DNA of 64,000 nt from Pocillopora verrucosa (lineage: Eukaryota; Cnidaria; Anthozoa; Scleractinia; Pocilloporidae): assembly GCF_036669915.1 (NCBI RefSeq), contig NC_089318.1:17906512-17970511 (forward strand), in the 5' to 3' direction. This document shows, one piece after another, positions 22,381 through 36,100 of this stretch. Position numbers and translations under genes: made by a program. Position 1 is the stretch's first letter, and every line of letters begins with the position of its first letter. The notes under the pieces were generated by a model. That model did no database searches. It was not told where the DNA came from and worked only from the letters and a program-made list of their open reading frames with translations.

Positions 22381-25300
22381 ATGCTGCGAGAAAGGCATTT
22401 TCATATTTGGAAGAGATTGATTAGCGTTTCGAAACATATCTCCGGAGAGCAAGGACCGATTTTTACATCGGATACACGTCTTTCGAGATCATATTCAGGA
22501 ACCACTGCTTCATCGAGTAAAACAAGTTATGAACACGTACAAACTTACCAAGGAAATTGTGCTTATCAAGGTGACACGGGAAGGCTGAAATCGTGCAAAA
22601 GAGGATCATCCCAGCCATCTACTGTTTATCAACAACACCCAAAGCGTTTATTGTTTACATCAGCGTCTAACCTTGCAGTCACTCACACTGCCCCAACCAA
22701 TAAAACAACGGTAGATTTACAAAGTAAAACAAAGAGGAAGCCTTCATCGCAAAACCCAAACATTGCTCCACGTGCTACCACAAATCAAAAGGTACGGCAT
22801 TTGTTTGACTGGGATCGCCTTCGCACTGTTACGTAATACCAAGATACACGTGTGTTTGATTCACTGTTAGCCATTAGATCTATAAATTGTAGTTTTGACT
22901 TCTACGCAGGCTGTCAAAACTCCTGCCATGGTCACCAGAAAAATTCTTCCTCATAACAGTGACATTTATTGTTATTTTAAGGCCTATGTCAACCATTTAC
23001 TAAATATCATTTAATAATTATGTATAAAATAATAGTTATAATTAATGATAGTAATAGGACTAAGAAGAGTCCAGTTTGGTCTGGAATCATGCGAGTGATG
23101 AAAAAAATCACATGAACATGAAGCAGAAGCCTAAATTGTTACTTACAAGTTTGATTACAGATATAATTGAAGGCTATATTGGTAGTGCTGCTACCAATTA
23201 ATCAAAACCATGACAAAATTTCAGAAACAAAGTAGCCATCATAGCAAAAGATCACTCGCATATTCAAAGTAGCTATTGGTTATTGGTTATACTTTTTCCT
23301 AAAGAACAACATTTAACTTGGTCAAATGTGGGACAACAGCTCATGCACATGACACATACCCTGTCTTATTACAATAGTGAGGTGTACACTGTCCTATTAG
23401 TGCTATAATCAAAACTATAGCAAAATTCTTGAACCTGCTTGGTTATCATCAACCCAATGTAAGTGCTAATAGGATAGTGTGTGTGTTATGCTTGTGATTG
23501 GACAGTATAGGCATCATGACTATGTAATTAAACATTACACATCATATGTACAGGCTGTTGTGGCATATTTCATACAATGGCTAGTTTGTTTCTAAAATTT
23601 TTCACAGGTTTGATTAATTTGCTACAGGACTTCATGTTGTACAATTCTCCTTGTAGTCACACTTATCATGAAAAAAATTGGACTCCAGCCTAGAAGTTGT
23701 TTAATTTTGTCAAGCACATGTATGATGACAGACCAAATTGGACTTCAATCAGTCCTATTATCATTACAAATAACAGCCAATCATGTCCAATCATTTTGTT
23801 ACTATTTTGGGTGTAATCATATTGATGATGATGATGATGATGACTATGTTCGTAATAATCATTGTTATCATAGTGACTATAGTTCAAATGATGTTAATGA
23901 TAGCAACATGAAAATATTTGAGTACTTTGTATGTAAAAATATCCATACCACTGTTTTTGGTTTCAGCACCCAGATATAACTCTCTAAACTTTCTAGCCTG
24001 GATTAATGCTTTCTAACCCTTTTGGAATTTCAAATGAACCTCTTTGGGCCAGGGTATGGCCACATACTAGAGTTAGGCAGTGGATGATAACTATGTTTTA
24101 CCTTTGATACAAATTATTTTCCATCAGCTGAGTGGAAGATCAAAGGAAAAGGCTGTCCCCTCTTCCAGAGTAGGACGTTTAATGAACTACAGTGGTAGGT
24201 ACATCTTTGACATATAGAACTTGTCACCCTCATTTTAGATAGTACCCAATAAAATAAATAAAGATTTGCACAAAACTGATCAATTTACAATTTATAAGAG
24301 AGTTGAACCTTTAATTTGGGATACTGCCTTAAGAGGCATAGGTCATACCTCTGCCCATTTGGCAAGGAGTGCTATCTTTGATCCAGGCTTAAAGTTGTGC
24401 ATATAACTTACATATATTTATTGATTATGTTCTTTGAAGGGAAACCCCTATTTAGGGGACACTTTTCTTGGTCCCAAGGATGTCCCCCTATATGGGCATT
24501 TCTCCCAATCAATTACAAAAAGAGGTTCCTCTGTCTCTATAAGTGTAAATTGCAATCATGTCATCAGCATTGTCTCTCAGACAACTGGTTTCTTTAATAG
24601 GGCTATACTTTGACAGTCAGAATTGATGCAGTGCAAGTCATACTTCTCTGATTTGTGTTATTTAATTTCTATGATATGCAAATTGCATTGGTTACTCTCT
24701 TCATGGATCTCTCTATGATTTATAGGTCTTGTTGCTGGATTAGGTCTTGGTACTCTTGCAGAGGTAGCGAAAAGACAGCTTGGTCTTGGCAAAACAGGTA
24801 CTTAAGAATCTTGTGAACCCTTATACTCTCAAATGTGACCACAAAGAAATTTCTCCTCACAATATCATGACAACATCAAGCAGGAAAGTGATGAGAATAT
24901 AGAAAAATGTTCATTAGGAGATTTTTAGTTGATCCACTACCAAATTCTCCAATCAAACAGCACAAGAATTGTGTGGCAGACAATAAGGAGAATTACCTTA
25001 CTTACCTAATTACGGTACTAATTAATGAGGTCTCGGGAGTGAAAGGGTTGACTAGTTTTTTAGAGTTTTGCTTTGTCATGCAACAAATGACCTTGTCTGG
25101 GAAATTAAATATTAATATAATAACTTATTTATTGTAGTAGATCATATTTATATTTGGGGATGATATCAAGGAACAAAATTATCCTAGCTCGCAGTTGAAC
25201 TGCAAGTAGAGAAATGCACAAAAAATTATCAACAATCTTTAAAATTAGATTGACCATTGCAGGTGCTCATTCTTTTTATTCTTTTTACTCTACTTATGAA

Positions 25301-28300
25301 TTACATCACAGGATCTAGTAAAACAGACCTTACTGGAAGCGCTTTTCTGTCAGAAGCAAATGCAGAAAGGATTGTGACTACACTGTGTAAAATGAGGGGA
25401 GCCGCTTTAAAGTTAGGTCAGATGCTGAGCATTCAAGGTAAATCAGTCACTCAGTAACTATTAAAACAGTTACATTTATCAGCAATTTCTTGTGTGGAAA
25501 AATGTTTATCAGCAGTTGAATTTCGAAGATTATAAACAAGGGTTATTACAACTTCTTTACAGAGAATGAGAAAAAAAGACTCTTCGAATAAAACATTGTG
25601 ATTGTAAACCAAGTTGAAAATGACTTTTCTCCTTTTCAGACAACTCATTTATTTCACCTGAGCTACAGAGAGTATTTGACAGGGTGCGTGACAGTGCAGA
25701 CTTCATGCCACGTTGGCAACTGGAGGTAAGCTAAAAGTTAAATGCAGAATATATTGCTATGAATGATGTCCTACATGTATATTGTAGCATTTAAGGGCTC
25801 AGTGAATGCACATGATTGTACATTTAGCTAACTGGAGTACAACCAAGTGTTGCACTGTTTCTATATTGTGTTTTAGCGGAAGACAATTTTTTTCTTCCCA
25901 CAGAAAGTGCTTGTGAAGGAGCTGGGGGCCAATTGGCGTGACAAACTCTCAGAGTTTGATATGACACCATTTGCTGCAGCATCCATTGGGCAGGTCCACA
26001 GAGGGGTGTTAAATGATGGGAGATCTGTGGCCATTAAGATTCAGGTATTCAAGTCAGTTAATTTTTCGTCCTGAATCACTGGATGGTTGAACCTTGTAAA
26101 TCTCTTTGCCTTCAGATTCACATATGCATGCTAATGGTGTCAAAATAGATATATTTAGGCTTGATAACTGGCTCCTGGTTTGAAGGGGAAGGAAGGCTGT
26201 ATTCTAGAGAGTAGTGAAAATTAGGCCTGGAGTATGTAATGATCATGAAAAAGTACCCTGTGTGTTGAATTCAGCAAAACTAAGAGAAGGGAGAATTATT
26301 TGCACCTAAATCCAGCGCAGAAGATTTCTATCTGCTCTAGAGAAATGGAGAGAATTTGACTGTCATTAAGCTGCCAGGACTTGTTATTTTTAATGTTTAA
26401 TTTTGATTGTGATTTATTACTTACCAGTATCCTGGTGTTGGTGAGAGCATTGACAGTGATATTAACAATTTGATGACTGTATTGAAAGTTGGTAATCTTT
26501 TACCAGAAGGTGAGTCACATCATTCAGTGACAAAGTCTATGATTCATATTACTGAGAGATGTAGTATTTGGAGGATCACTTTTAGCAAAACCCTTTAAAC
26601 TCAGTTCTTGTGAATTGATTCCTTTTCCATTCAGTCCACACCTGGCAAGGTTCTGAGCTTTTGTTAACTCAAGTAACTTTAGTTAACTCAATTATGCATG
26701 CTTAATTTTCTATTTAGTTTTGGAATTAATTCTTTTGTAATGAATTCCTCAACCTACTCAATTTTTTGGGCTTTTTTGTGATACTCCAGGCTTGTATGCA
26801 GAGAACGCCATTGATGTGGCTCGGCGAGAAATGGCTTGGGAGGTAGATTACCTCAGAGAAGCCAAGAATTCACAGCAGTTTAGGTAGGTCTTAAGGTCAC
26901 TTATGTTTATAATAGTTTTTATTTTTTTCTTGACAAAATAAGTTGCCAAAGTAACACCACAGCTTCTTAAAACACTCTTAATGTGCACTTAATCAGGGTT
27001 GGTGATTCTCATTTTGTGTTATCAAGTAATTATTATTTCTCCAAAGTTTGAGAGAAATCTTAATTGTGAGTTCAGAACTAACTCAATTTCTGATCATTTA
27101 AGGTGGAAGCCCCTTTTACATTGTTTTTTCAGACAGGCCCCTTTACTCTCACAGTGTAAATTTACACAGAGAGACCTGTCCAAATAAGTGATCTGCAATG
27201 GCGTGCATCTCACACGGAAGGAAGACCAATGCTGTATTTTCTTCAGAAAATTGATGGGAATAAAGAAAAATACAAATTAGGGGATTAGATGTATAAATTG
27301 ATCCAATACCAAATTCTCCACACTAACATCATAAGAACTGTGTGGCAGACAGAAAGGAGAATTACTACAGTAACTGAGATTTTGGGAGTGAGAAAAATTA
27401 ATATCCACAGCTTGAACGTCCACCCTTTACATACTGCCTAAGATTTTTACTTATTATGTGATCTTTCCTCAAAGGGAATTACTGAAGGATATGCCAGAAT
27501 TCTATGTACCAGAGGTTATTGAAGATCTCACATCCAAACAAGTGCTGACTACAGAGCTGATAGACGGAACATCACTGGACAAAATTGAAAATGTTGACCA
27601 AGATACCATTAATAAGGTACTGCTAGTATGTGAACAAATTTAGCTGTCATGTTCCTTCAGGCAAGCTTGAAACTTTGGCTTCAAAGGTTGCCGTGCTTGT
27701 TTAAGGTAGAAACTTCAAATTATCAGACCCATAATGGTGTTTAATGGCTGTGTCTTGACCAGAAAAGAAACAGGGATGAATTTCCTAGTATATTTAACGT
27801 GAGACATATTGGGTAATTTTGAGATGAGCATGAAAAATGTTCCAGTTATGGTCGAAATTATCCACCTCATTTTGCTTTATTTTTGTTTACAGGTGTGCCT
27901 GGACATCCTAAGACTTTGTCTGAAAGAGCTGTTTGAGTTCAGATTTATGCAAACAGATCCTAACTGGTCAAATTTTTTCTACAATCCTACCACTGGACAG
28001 GTTTGTTGAGCATAAAATAAATATCCAACAGAAAGTGCTGGAAATATGAAAACCCAAGGCTACTTTAATGTTATTATAGGTGAGAGCTTTTTTCAATCAT
28101 GGTGTAACTTGGCTTTTTTCTGCCAGGTTCTCATTCAAGGTGATAATTTGCAGCATTTTTACTTTTAAAATAAAACAAAACAAAATGAAACAAAACACAT
28201 TATGACAATCCAACCTGTGCAAAGTTATTCCTAGACAATCTGTACCTTTCTATTGCATTTTTTGAGCTATGACATCTTTCCGTTATGAGTTTACAACTCT

Positions 28301-29542
28301 AACCAGTAAATTTGCTATAATTTTTTCAGCTAATTGAATGCCAAATCAGTTGAATTTGCTACAACTTGACAAAGGGCGATGTTTTGATAAAAGTTCATTT
28401 ACGTCTTTTCAGATCTGTCTACTTGATTTTGGTGCCTCTCGGACGTATGGCAAGACATTTGTTGATAAGTATATTAAGGTAAGGGTGTGTTTCCTTTTTT
28501 TCCTTTATGCGCTAAAAAGGGCATACCTTGCCCCTGTGTTCCTCCGCTGTTAGACACTGGTGGGGTAGGGTGGGTTGCAGCAATTATAACGACCTCCCCC
28601 CCCCCCTCCTCTTCCTTCATCAAAATCAGACATTTTAAATTTTTTTGGGTAAGTAGCTCAGAATCTCAGCAATAAATAGAAGATAAAGAAAATGAACCAA
28701 ATAACAACATTAATCTGTGTTTCAGCACAGTACCATTTGAAGTATTGTATTTGCTCTGTCATCGCAGATTATTTAGGCGGTGATATCTCTCCTCAAGGAT
28801 GTGGAGGTGCCCATCGTGGTTTACTTTACGGGCATATACCCTCACTGATTCATTCAGAAATCATTGATTCAGATTACTTTCCTGTAGTAACGTTTTCATT
28901 CCCAGAATTTCTCTCCTCTCTACTGTATCAAACGAGGTAACTTCCTCCATCCTCCAATGATCTGCAAACCACGTTTCATACCATTTCTAAACACGTCTCT
29001 GTAAACTGTGCGTGCCTACCTTTTCTCTCCCAGATAATCCGAGGTGCAGCCATTGGAGACCGAGACATGGTGATTGAAAACTCTATCGGTCTTGGATTTC
29101 TTACTGGATACGAGTCGAAGGTGATTATTCAAAATGTTTTTCTTGATGTCGAGTCCAGGGTCATTTCGGCTCCCTGTCAATGGTATGGTGGACAAGTCGT
29201 TTGAATGCGCACCAGATGGGATCTGTTTTTAATCCATTTGACGGATTTCTTGTTCTCCTTATGGTACAGGTGATGATCAACGCACACGCAGACGCAGTAA
29301 TGATCCTTGGAGAGCCATTTTCCAAGAACGAGCCGTTCGACTTTCAGGCCCAGGACACCACCAGTCGCATCAAGGAACTCATACCGGTCATGCTGCGTCA
29401 TCGCCTGTCCCCACCCCCCGAGGAAACATACTCCCTCCATCGGAAGATGTCGGGTTCGTTTTTACTGTGTGCCAAACTTGCTGCCTCAATCAACTGCAAA
29501 CCGCTTTTTGACGAAGTATGGGAAAAGTATAAGTTTGATTAA
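22381..29542 (+). CDS. COQ8A: COQ8/ADCK3 atypical kinase (coenzyme Q biosynthesis)
   Basis: Thirteen exons: 22381-22791, 24128-24194, 24726-24797, 25312-25437, 25640-25725, 25904-26044, 26428-26509, 26790-26883, 27475-27616, 27893-28000, 28413-28478, 29034-29120 and 29270-29542. They give 584 aa with consistent phases. Exon 1 encodes a basic, Ser/Thr-rich leader, likely a mitochondrial presequence plus a variable region. UbiB-kinase hallmarks are present: KLGQ (217-220), the Ala-rich AAAS loop (278-281) replacing the Gly-rich loop, VAIK (Lys 299), TDPNWSN catalytic loop (Asp 429, Asn 434) and DFG (448-450). It ends [21 protein letters not shown], as in animal COQ8. The family sits in the inner mitochondrial membrane and supports the CoQ synthesis complex by its ATPase activity. 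COQ8A versus COQ8B cannot be separated here. Confidence 0.95.
23043..23768. mobile_element. TIR element in COQ8 intron 1
   Basis: The left end TAATGATAGTAATAGGACT, then AGTCCAGTTTGGTCTG. The right end is CAGACCAAATTGGACT, then AGTCCTATTATCATTA. These are inverted copies. The interior repeats fragments such as GTCCTATTAGTGCTATAATC and has no transposase-like frame. A related element lies at 42918-43344. Confidence 0.7.
23824..23843. repeat. (GAT)n microsatellite
   Basis: Six to seven GAT units just right of the TIR element in COQ8 intron 1. Confidence 0.9.
24816..25050. repeat. AACCCTTTA-type repeat, copy 10
   Basis: GAACCCTTATACTCTC at the left and CTCGGGAGTGAAAGGGTTG at the right. Sub-type shared with 9934 (TTGATCCACTACCAAATTCTCC, GTGTGGCAGACAATAAGGAG). 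COQ8 intron 3. Confidence 0.7.
27225..27400. repeat. AACCCTTTA-type repeat, copy 11 (degenerate)
   Basis: Contains TTGATCCAATACCAAATTCTCC and GTGTGGCAGACAGAAAGGAGAATTAC, followed by TTTTGGGAGTGAGAAA, matching the sub-type at 9934 and 24816. Its left end is eroded. COQ8 intron 8. Confidence 0.6.
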
Positions 29543-29974
29543 ATGGGACTCCACTTACACATGCGTATCATGGTTGTTAGTTAGGTCACCACATTAAGCA
29601 AAATTTGAGCCACGGTGCTCCTGTTGAAACTCAATAGTCCAGGTTCAATATCTTTGTGCGGGAACCAAGAGGCCAGGGTTGAGCATATGAAGAGGAGTCA
29701 TCCTCGTGTTTTCTAAGGAAGAGTGACTGAAAAGCGGCGAAATTGTTTTTGGTAATTCGGTTTGTTTCTCTTCTTGTCTTTCCCTTTGCTTCAAACTTTC
29801 AGCTAAACATGTATTTAAGAAGATTTTCTATGGGAAAAAGGCATTTTTGAACAGGGATAGAAAGTGATAAATGTCGTTGTATATTCATTTTTTCCTGGAA
29901 GGTCACTTCGTTTGCTAGATCCAGTCTCCCTGACTCGCGGGCAACCGTTTTGAAAGTGGACCATTTGAAGACTT

Positions 29975-29980
29975 AATAAA
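29975..29980 (+). terminator. Poly(A) signal of COQ8
   Basis: AATAAA, with a second overlapping AATAAA just after it, about 430 nt past the COQ8 stop. Confidence 0.55.
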
Positions 29981-30629
29981 AAATAAAAAGGAAAATTATT
30001 TTGTTGATGATGAAAATACTGTTTTTGATTAAAGGTATACTTTCCGACCTGAGCTAAGTAGTAGTGTTGTCTGTCTCTCTTGATGACGTTACTGAGAACT
30101 GGAGTGAAATGAGTCGAAAAGGTGAAACCTTTGAGCTTTTTTTGTCATTTATTTTTTTGAGGGGAGGGGGAGAGGGGCTTGCTAAACGTGTACGACACAA
30201 TCATGGAAACGAGTTATGGCTCTATTATGAACTTTTCCTCAAAGAACTCGAAATTGGCAATTGCACATGTAACTTTCGCGTCACCTAAATCTCTCACACC
30301 TCGCAAACTTTTAAACCGCGAAATGCATGTAAAAGTTACCATGACTAGAACAATAATCACGCTCAAATTATAAGCGATACCCACGTTATATCAACGATAA
30401 GGAGCAGGTGTTGATTTGTTACTGGAACGTATGCAAAGTCATACTTTAAATCATTGTGACTGTCCGTTACTGCTCTCTATCCGTAATCCAGGAAGGGGTT
30501 ATTTGTACACGCAAACGAGGAAGCGTTCTTTGCTTGAAAGTGTCAACGGCTGGTGCAACTCATTTTCCCAAAAGTGGATTTGGTTAATTGTTAAAAGAGT
30601 GTAATCTGTGTCAAAGGAACCATCAAAAA

Positions 30630-30790
30630 CAAACCCTTTACACCCCAACATTAATGTGCAAGGCCCCTTCTCTGTACGTTACCTATGGAACTTGCAAGGA
30701 GAATTTGTCTAACAATTATTAGCTTCTTAAGTTCGCGATCAATTTCTTTATTCTCAATCATTTATGGTAGACACTGTTGAGAAAAATTAA
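30630..30790. repeat. AACCCTTTA-type repeat, copy 12 (truncated)
   Basis: AAACCCTTTACACCCCAACATTAATG, then TTGCAAGGAGAATTTGTCTAACAATTATTAGCTTC. The right terminal inverted end is lost. Confidence 0.6.
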
Positions 30791-32329
30791 ATGCTTCATT
30801 GAAGGAACACCTCTATTTACGGGATACTCTTGCTAATATCAAGAGTATCATAAATGAAGGCTGTACTGTCTTAACTATCATCGCTAAACTGCTGGAATAG
30901 CACCGAACCAATCAAAACCATTCCACATTCAGTAAGAAAAGAAAAAGTTTGTTGATTGAATTAATTCCTGTGAAATCGAGAAAGATCGTTTGTTTTGATT
31001 TCTGTTTAAGGCTTCCTATGACAACTGCAGTCGAACGAGTCCAACTCTACCTCTACAGCGAAGTTAATACTTCAATGACTTTCCCTGAACCACTGTGGGA
31101 AAGATTTTAAACAACGGAACAACCGCCGCTATAAAAGAATTTTTCGCGACATCGAAAAGTATAACAAACATGAGAATTATGCTTTTTGGAAGACCAGTAG
31201 GAAAATAACTTATTGACTGCTGTTAAGGTATGTACCGGTTCACTGAGTAAATGAATGCATAATACTTCGCATTTGCCGGAGACGTAATCAACTACCAATG
31301 ATAGTAAGTAACCCAAACTAATAAATTCGTGGTCTATTCATTTTTGTTCTCCAACACAATGATCAAATTGTCGCAAGCTTGGCAAGCATCACGCAAGCGT
31401 AGTAAAAGCTCAACAGAGCTCACATCTGTGTGGAATAAATTCCCGAAGTCAAAAGGCGAATAAGTCTTGAGGAAACCACTAACAGCACAACCTTCCCTTC
31501 GCAATAATCGTGGAATTCTTACCACGTGGAGGATCAGTAAATTAAACCATCGAGCTTGGGATGCTGTAAGTTAGACATTTGTTTATTTTGTTAGCAACAC
31601 AAGCTATTTCATAATGATGAATACGATTTAAGTACTTGGTAACTAGTTTAAATTTTTAGCAGTAAGGATCAAGATTATTCAAAAGCTTAAGGCAAGAACT
31701 CGGCAAGTTTCGAAACTTTTTGTGGTTGTGTTGTTTTGAAAGTCATTCAAAATGTCTCGAGCCTTTCTCACGCTATCAATATTATGACTTAGTAACAATG
31801 AGCGGAAAACACGAAGGATACATGTAAAATAATGCAGTTTAAGTGTGTTTAGGATTAAATAGAAGATTTTTTGCCATATAGAACTTCCAATATTATGAAT
31901 GAGACGAAAGCGAAGAAAGTTATTTGTCTTTCCAGAGTGTTCTAAGCTTGTTTTCATGGTCCGTTGAACCCACTGAAGCAATTTTGGAAACTTTGATAAA
32001 ATCCGTTGTTATTACCTAGGTTGAACAAGATTAACACGGCCTCACATTTTTTTTTCATTCTCTTCATCCTGGATTGCCTGTATTGGCTTAAATTCCACCG
32101 AGGGATTTTGTGCCTACTAAGGAGATCGTAACGGCATGAAAAGAATGTGAATCTTCCTTCGGTGACGTTGTTTAGAAATGTCTTAACAAACAGAAAAGTT
32201 TACCTAAACTTCAAGATTTTGCTGGATTAAAAGATATTTTAGTCAAGATAATTTAACAGAATTACTAGAGAGAATTCTGCTCGAGATATATTTGGTTTGG
32301 TTGGATGCTCCTTCAGAGCAACCATAAAC

Positions 32330-32470
32330 CTAAATATTTGACTCCGACGATGACTTTAGCTCAGGTTGTCGAAACGTCAGTCACCATTACCCTCGGCAGT
32401 ACTTCTCAGGACTACACTCACCCGGACGATCAAACAACACTATTACAACTAGAAACTGTTCGTAAATCTT
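32330..32470. repeat. Dispersed repeat, GTTGTCGAAACGTCAG type
   Basis: CCGACGATGACTTTAGCTCA, GGTTGTCGAAACGTCAGTCA and CAGGACTACACTCACCCGGA are segments I recall as widespread in coral DNA. No internal second copy exists in this window, so the call rests on recollection. Confidence 0.4.
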
Positions 32471-32737
32471 GTTTGCAAGACAATGAATCTTGCGTGCCCT
32501 AGCTTGAATTAATTATCACATTTTAACGATCAAAAACTGCTGGTTCATAAAAAAACTGAAAAAAAACTGCTGGCTCATAAGAAATGGAAATTCTACACCC
32601 GGTGAGCAGCTTCTGACAAGACTGCTGATTCTAACCCTAAATTTAACATTGACGTCACTGTTTGTAGAAATACAGAATTTGCTCAAATAATTTATAATAA
32701 ACTATTTATTTTATTAGTTATTTATTTACGATAATTA

Positions 32738-33030
32738 GACAGGCCGGCCCAGTTCAGCTGGTTTAAATGTGAGCCTGGATAAACAGTAACAGTTAAGGTC
32801 AGATCACAACATCGGGGGCTACTGGTTCCCTACTCTTTGCGAGTGATGCGTGGATTCTTTAACGTTCCCTGCTAACAAGTACAGAGAAGATGCAGGAGAT
32901 GGGACTTAAGGTTCATCGTCCTTAAAGAAGACTAGAATGTCTAAGCATTTGCCATAGTAAAGGCAGCTCATTCTTTTCAGTTATCAGTTTAAGACCCAGA
33001 GTGTAAGTCCGGTCTATTTGATACAAATAC
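32738..33030. repeat. GCTGGTTTAAATG repeat, copy 1
   Basis: Shares with 54876-55175 the ordered blocks AGCTGGTTTAAATG, AGATCACAACA, TTCCCTACTCTTTRCG, ACTAGTACGGAGAAG-like and AGAATGTCTAA.CATTTG. It ends about 90 bp before the start codon of the discoidin-ZP gene. Confidence 0.75.
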
Positions 33031-33119
33031 ATGCAGTATTATCAGTGCTTGAGAGCCTGCTTTTAAGCTAATCTGCTCTGTTTGTTTTGAAGCTAAGAGT
33101 TCTGAAGACAGCAGCAAAA

Positions 33120-36100
33120 ATGCGACAATTATCCTGGTTGGTAATATTGGAGCTTCTGTTTCTTGGTTGGCGTTGTGCTGAAGGTAGGACGAAAAGTTTT
33201 CTTCCACAACAAAAATATAATATTTTGCTTACACTGCGCTGAGTACGCAGTGACAAGAGGTAGTGACAAGCGGTTTGTTTTTCCCACGTGAAATCTGCAG
33301 AAGAGAAAGCAATGATGTTGTGATTTAAACTTGTAATCAAGCATTTTCACATTCAGATTAGACCTAATAGGCAGCATAGAGAAAAGAACCATTTAAAGAG
33401 AAGAGGTCTGAAAAAGTCTGTACAGAGCGTGGTTAAAGGTGGTCAGAAAAAACATCACATGGAAGAACTTTCACAGTAACTATGAATTATATCGAGAAGC
33501 CAGAGATAAAGGAGGGGGGCACTGCTCATTTCCCCACACAAACGCCTTTAAATGACAAAATAATAATGTTGAAGAAAAATACAGAAATGAAGAAAAGATG
33601 TTCAGACAATCATTCACTCACTGATTCCTTGAATCAGTCAGTTAATCAGTCAGTTAATCGGTCCCCCTCACAATCAATCCGTCAGTCAGACATTCTTCAG
33701 TTGAAGCAGTCAGAAATTCAGTCAACAGTCAGTTACACGAACATTCTTTTAGGTGTGAAGTAAGCACTTTTTTATCATTTACCAGAACGTGCAATTCATC
33801 ATCGGAGAGATTCTTACACAAAACCAAATTTGTATGCCTCTTTATTCTTTTCAAGGTCAACAGTGCCAGAAATTCAACATAGGATTAAATGACCGAAGTA
33901 AGATTTCAGACGACCAATTCACAGCTTCATCTTTCTTAAGTCCCGAGACAGCCCCTTTTCACGCCCGCATAGGCGATACGGAAGGTGAGGGATGGTGCGC
34001 CCAGGAAAGCAGAAATAATGAGTATCTCCAGGTTGATTTGAGAAAAGATTATGTCGTGTGTGGTGTTATAGTACAGGGTGGAATTCACGGGAACGTCGAC
34101 TCATTCGACCTGGAATTCTCTACTGATGGCAGTTTTTTTAGTCCATATTCTAAGGTGAGGAACACTTATTTCAGTTTATGGGCAAGTTCCCGGTCGAGTT
34201 TCTTCAATTCGTATTGGCAGAGAAAATTCTTCACTGTTTTTTTTACTCAACACTACGCCGACCTAACACATTGGTAAAAAGTCTGCGCACGTGTGAAAGT
34301 TTTAACGACTAGATGGAGTGCTTCTATAGACTGTCAGAATCAAGTTGTCACACACAAGTTACAAACGACCACACAAGTCAGTTAGTCACGATTTTTAAAA
34401 GCGTATAACCCTTTTGGTAAAACTCAAAACAGAATGGTAAATGAACAAGATACTCATACTTGAATAAGCTTTAAGTTTCGAGTATTCCTTTTCCCTACTT
34501 TTGTGTATTGTTACAGATTTAAATCATTGCTTCAATTTTCTTTCGCATATTCTGCTAGACAGCGGTTGTTTCTTATGTTTTTCATATAAATTTTGCGCTG
34601 GAAATTGGCGCACGGGTGCCTAAAACTAATCCTCTCACGCATGCCTTACGTTTGACCGTTGCGTTCACCACACCACATCACATCCAACGGCACGACACGG
34701 CACGGCACGGCACGGCACGGCACGGCACGGCACGGTACGGCACGACACGGCACAGTCGACGCGACACGGTGTGACAAGTTGCGGCTCTGTACATTACTGA
34801 CAACGCTGACTAAATTACACTTAACTGCACTACACTGCCTTCCACTGCACTATAATAATTTGCACCATACCAAAGTACTTAAACACAACGCATCATTACC
34901 CAAAAAATAAAGAAACACTACAATGCATTACTATGTTGGCCTGATTCTTTCTGAAGTGATTTGAAAAAGATTCAGACTTATGATTTTTGTTGTGTTTAGA
35001 CTTTGGTCAGAGTTAACCAGTTGGAAGAAGAGGCTGAGTTTCACCCTCTGGGGCCATATCCAGTTGGAAGATATGTTCGTTTATATCCCCGAAAAATCCG
35101 AAACTTTCCGTGTGCCCGACTGGACCTATACGGTTTTCCAGGTATTGAACAAATAAAAAACATACATTGAAACCCAGAAACGGCCCCGAAGACATCGGTG
35201 TTATATTGTTAGCCTTTTAAGTTTAAATTTACTTCTTATAATAATACATGGTCTGGTGTTTTAGTAAGTGAATAATGTTCATAATTCTCGAAGTGAGAGC
35301 GACATAAAAACCTTTTAATAGCAGCAGAGAAAAAAGGAAAACCATTAAAGCAGAAATGAAATCTCCAAAAATAGACATCGAATCATAAAACGCCTTCTCA
35401 TGTATGAAAAAAAAAACCAACGATAGATTCTTAAATGTGTTCTCCCTTTAACGAACAAGAATGTCATCGATTTCTTTTTTATCATTTTCAAAAACTAGCC
35501 ATAGTTTATTACCGTTAAGTTGTTTGTTAATCAAATAACCGCCACACCGATTCTGTACCGAAATTGAACTACAGACATCAAGTAGCGGTTAGGGTCAGTC
35601 ATTATCGATCACGAGGGGGGGAGGGGGAAGGGGAAGGGGAAGGTTAGCTAAGGGGAACGGAGGGGTAATCAGTCGTTCCTATAGAGGGAGACTATAGAAA
35701 TTTAACTGCCAACGAGGGGGATGCCCCCTTTAGACGATAAAAAATTACTGGTCCTTAATGTTCATACATCTTTCTTTTCAGGTCCCAAGGTGACATGTAC
35801 GCCACAATACATCATCGCCGAATTCAAGAAAGCGCATTACCCAGGTCTTGAAGCTGAAGGAATGCATCTGAAAAATACAAGCTGCTTGGCAGATGACGAA
35901 AATGCCACTCACATTCTCTTCAATATTCCTCTGCGGAACTGCGGGACAGAGAGAATCCTTCTGAATGATAGTTACATACAGTACACCAACGAAATTATCC
36001 GTCGCATAACTGGTGTTGGGATTTCTTATAAGATGGACATGTTCTTTCCAATCAACTGCAAATATGACAGAAGAGAAACAGTGGGCGACATAAGGATTGA

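Larger units (their letters stand above)
29981..33119. other. Intergenic, COQ8 to discoidin-ZP gene
   Basis: No gene is supported over 3.1 kb. Minus-strand open frames at 31334-31525 (63 codons) and 31679-31981 (100 codons) have no recognised domain. Repeats found: an AACCCTTTA-type remnant at 30630-30790, a dispersed segment at 32330-32470, and the GCTGGTTTAAATG repeat at 32738-33030. Confidence 0.6.

Noticed and set aside
31334..31525. 63-codon minus-strand open frame
   Set aside because: Protein-like at first sight (Leu/Arg helices), but no homologous family comes to mind and no adjoining exon was found.
31679..31981. 100-codon minus-strand open frame
   Set aside because: No recognised motif, no splice or promoter context, AT-rich composition. 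Not supportable as a gene.
34659..34910. 83-codon plus-strand frame with repeated GTARH units
   Set aside because: Translation of the CGGCA microsatellite only.
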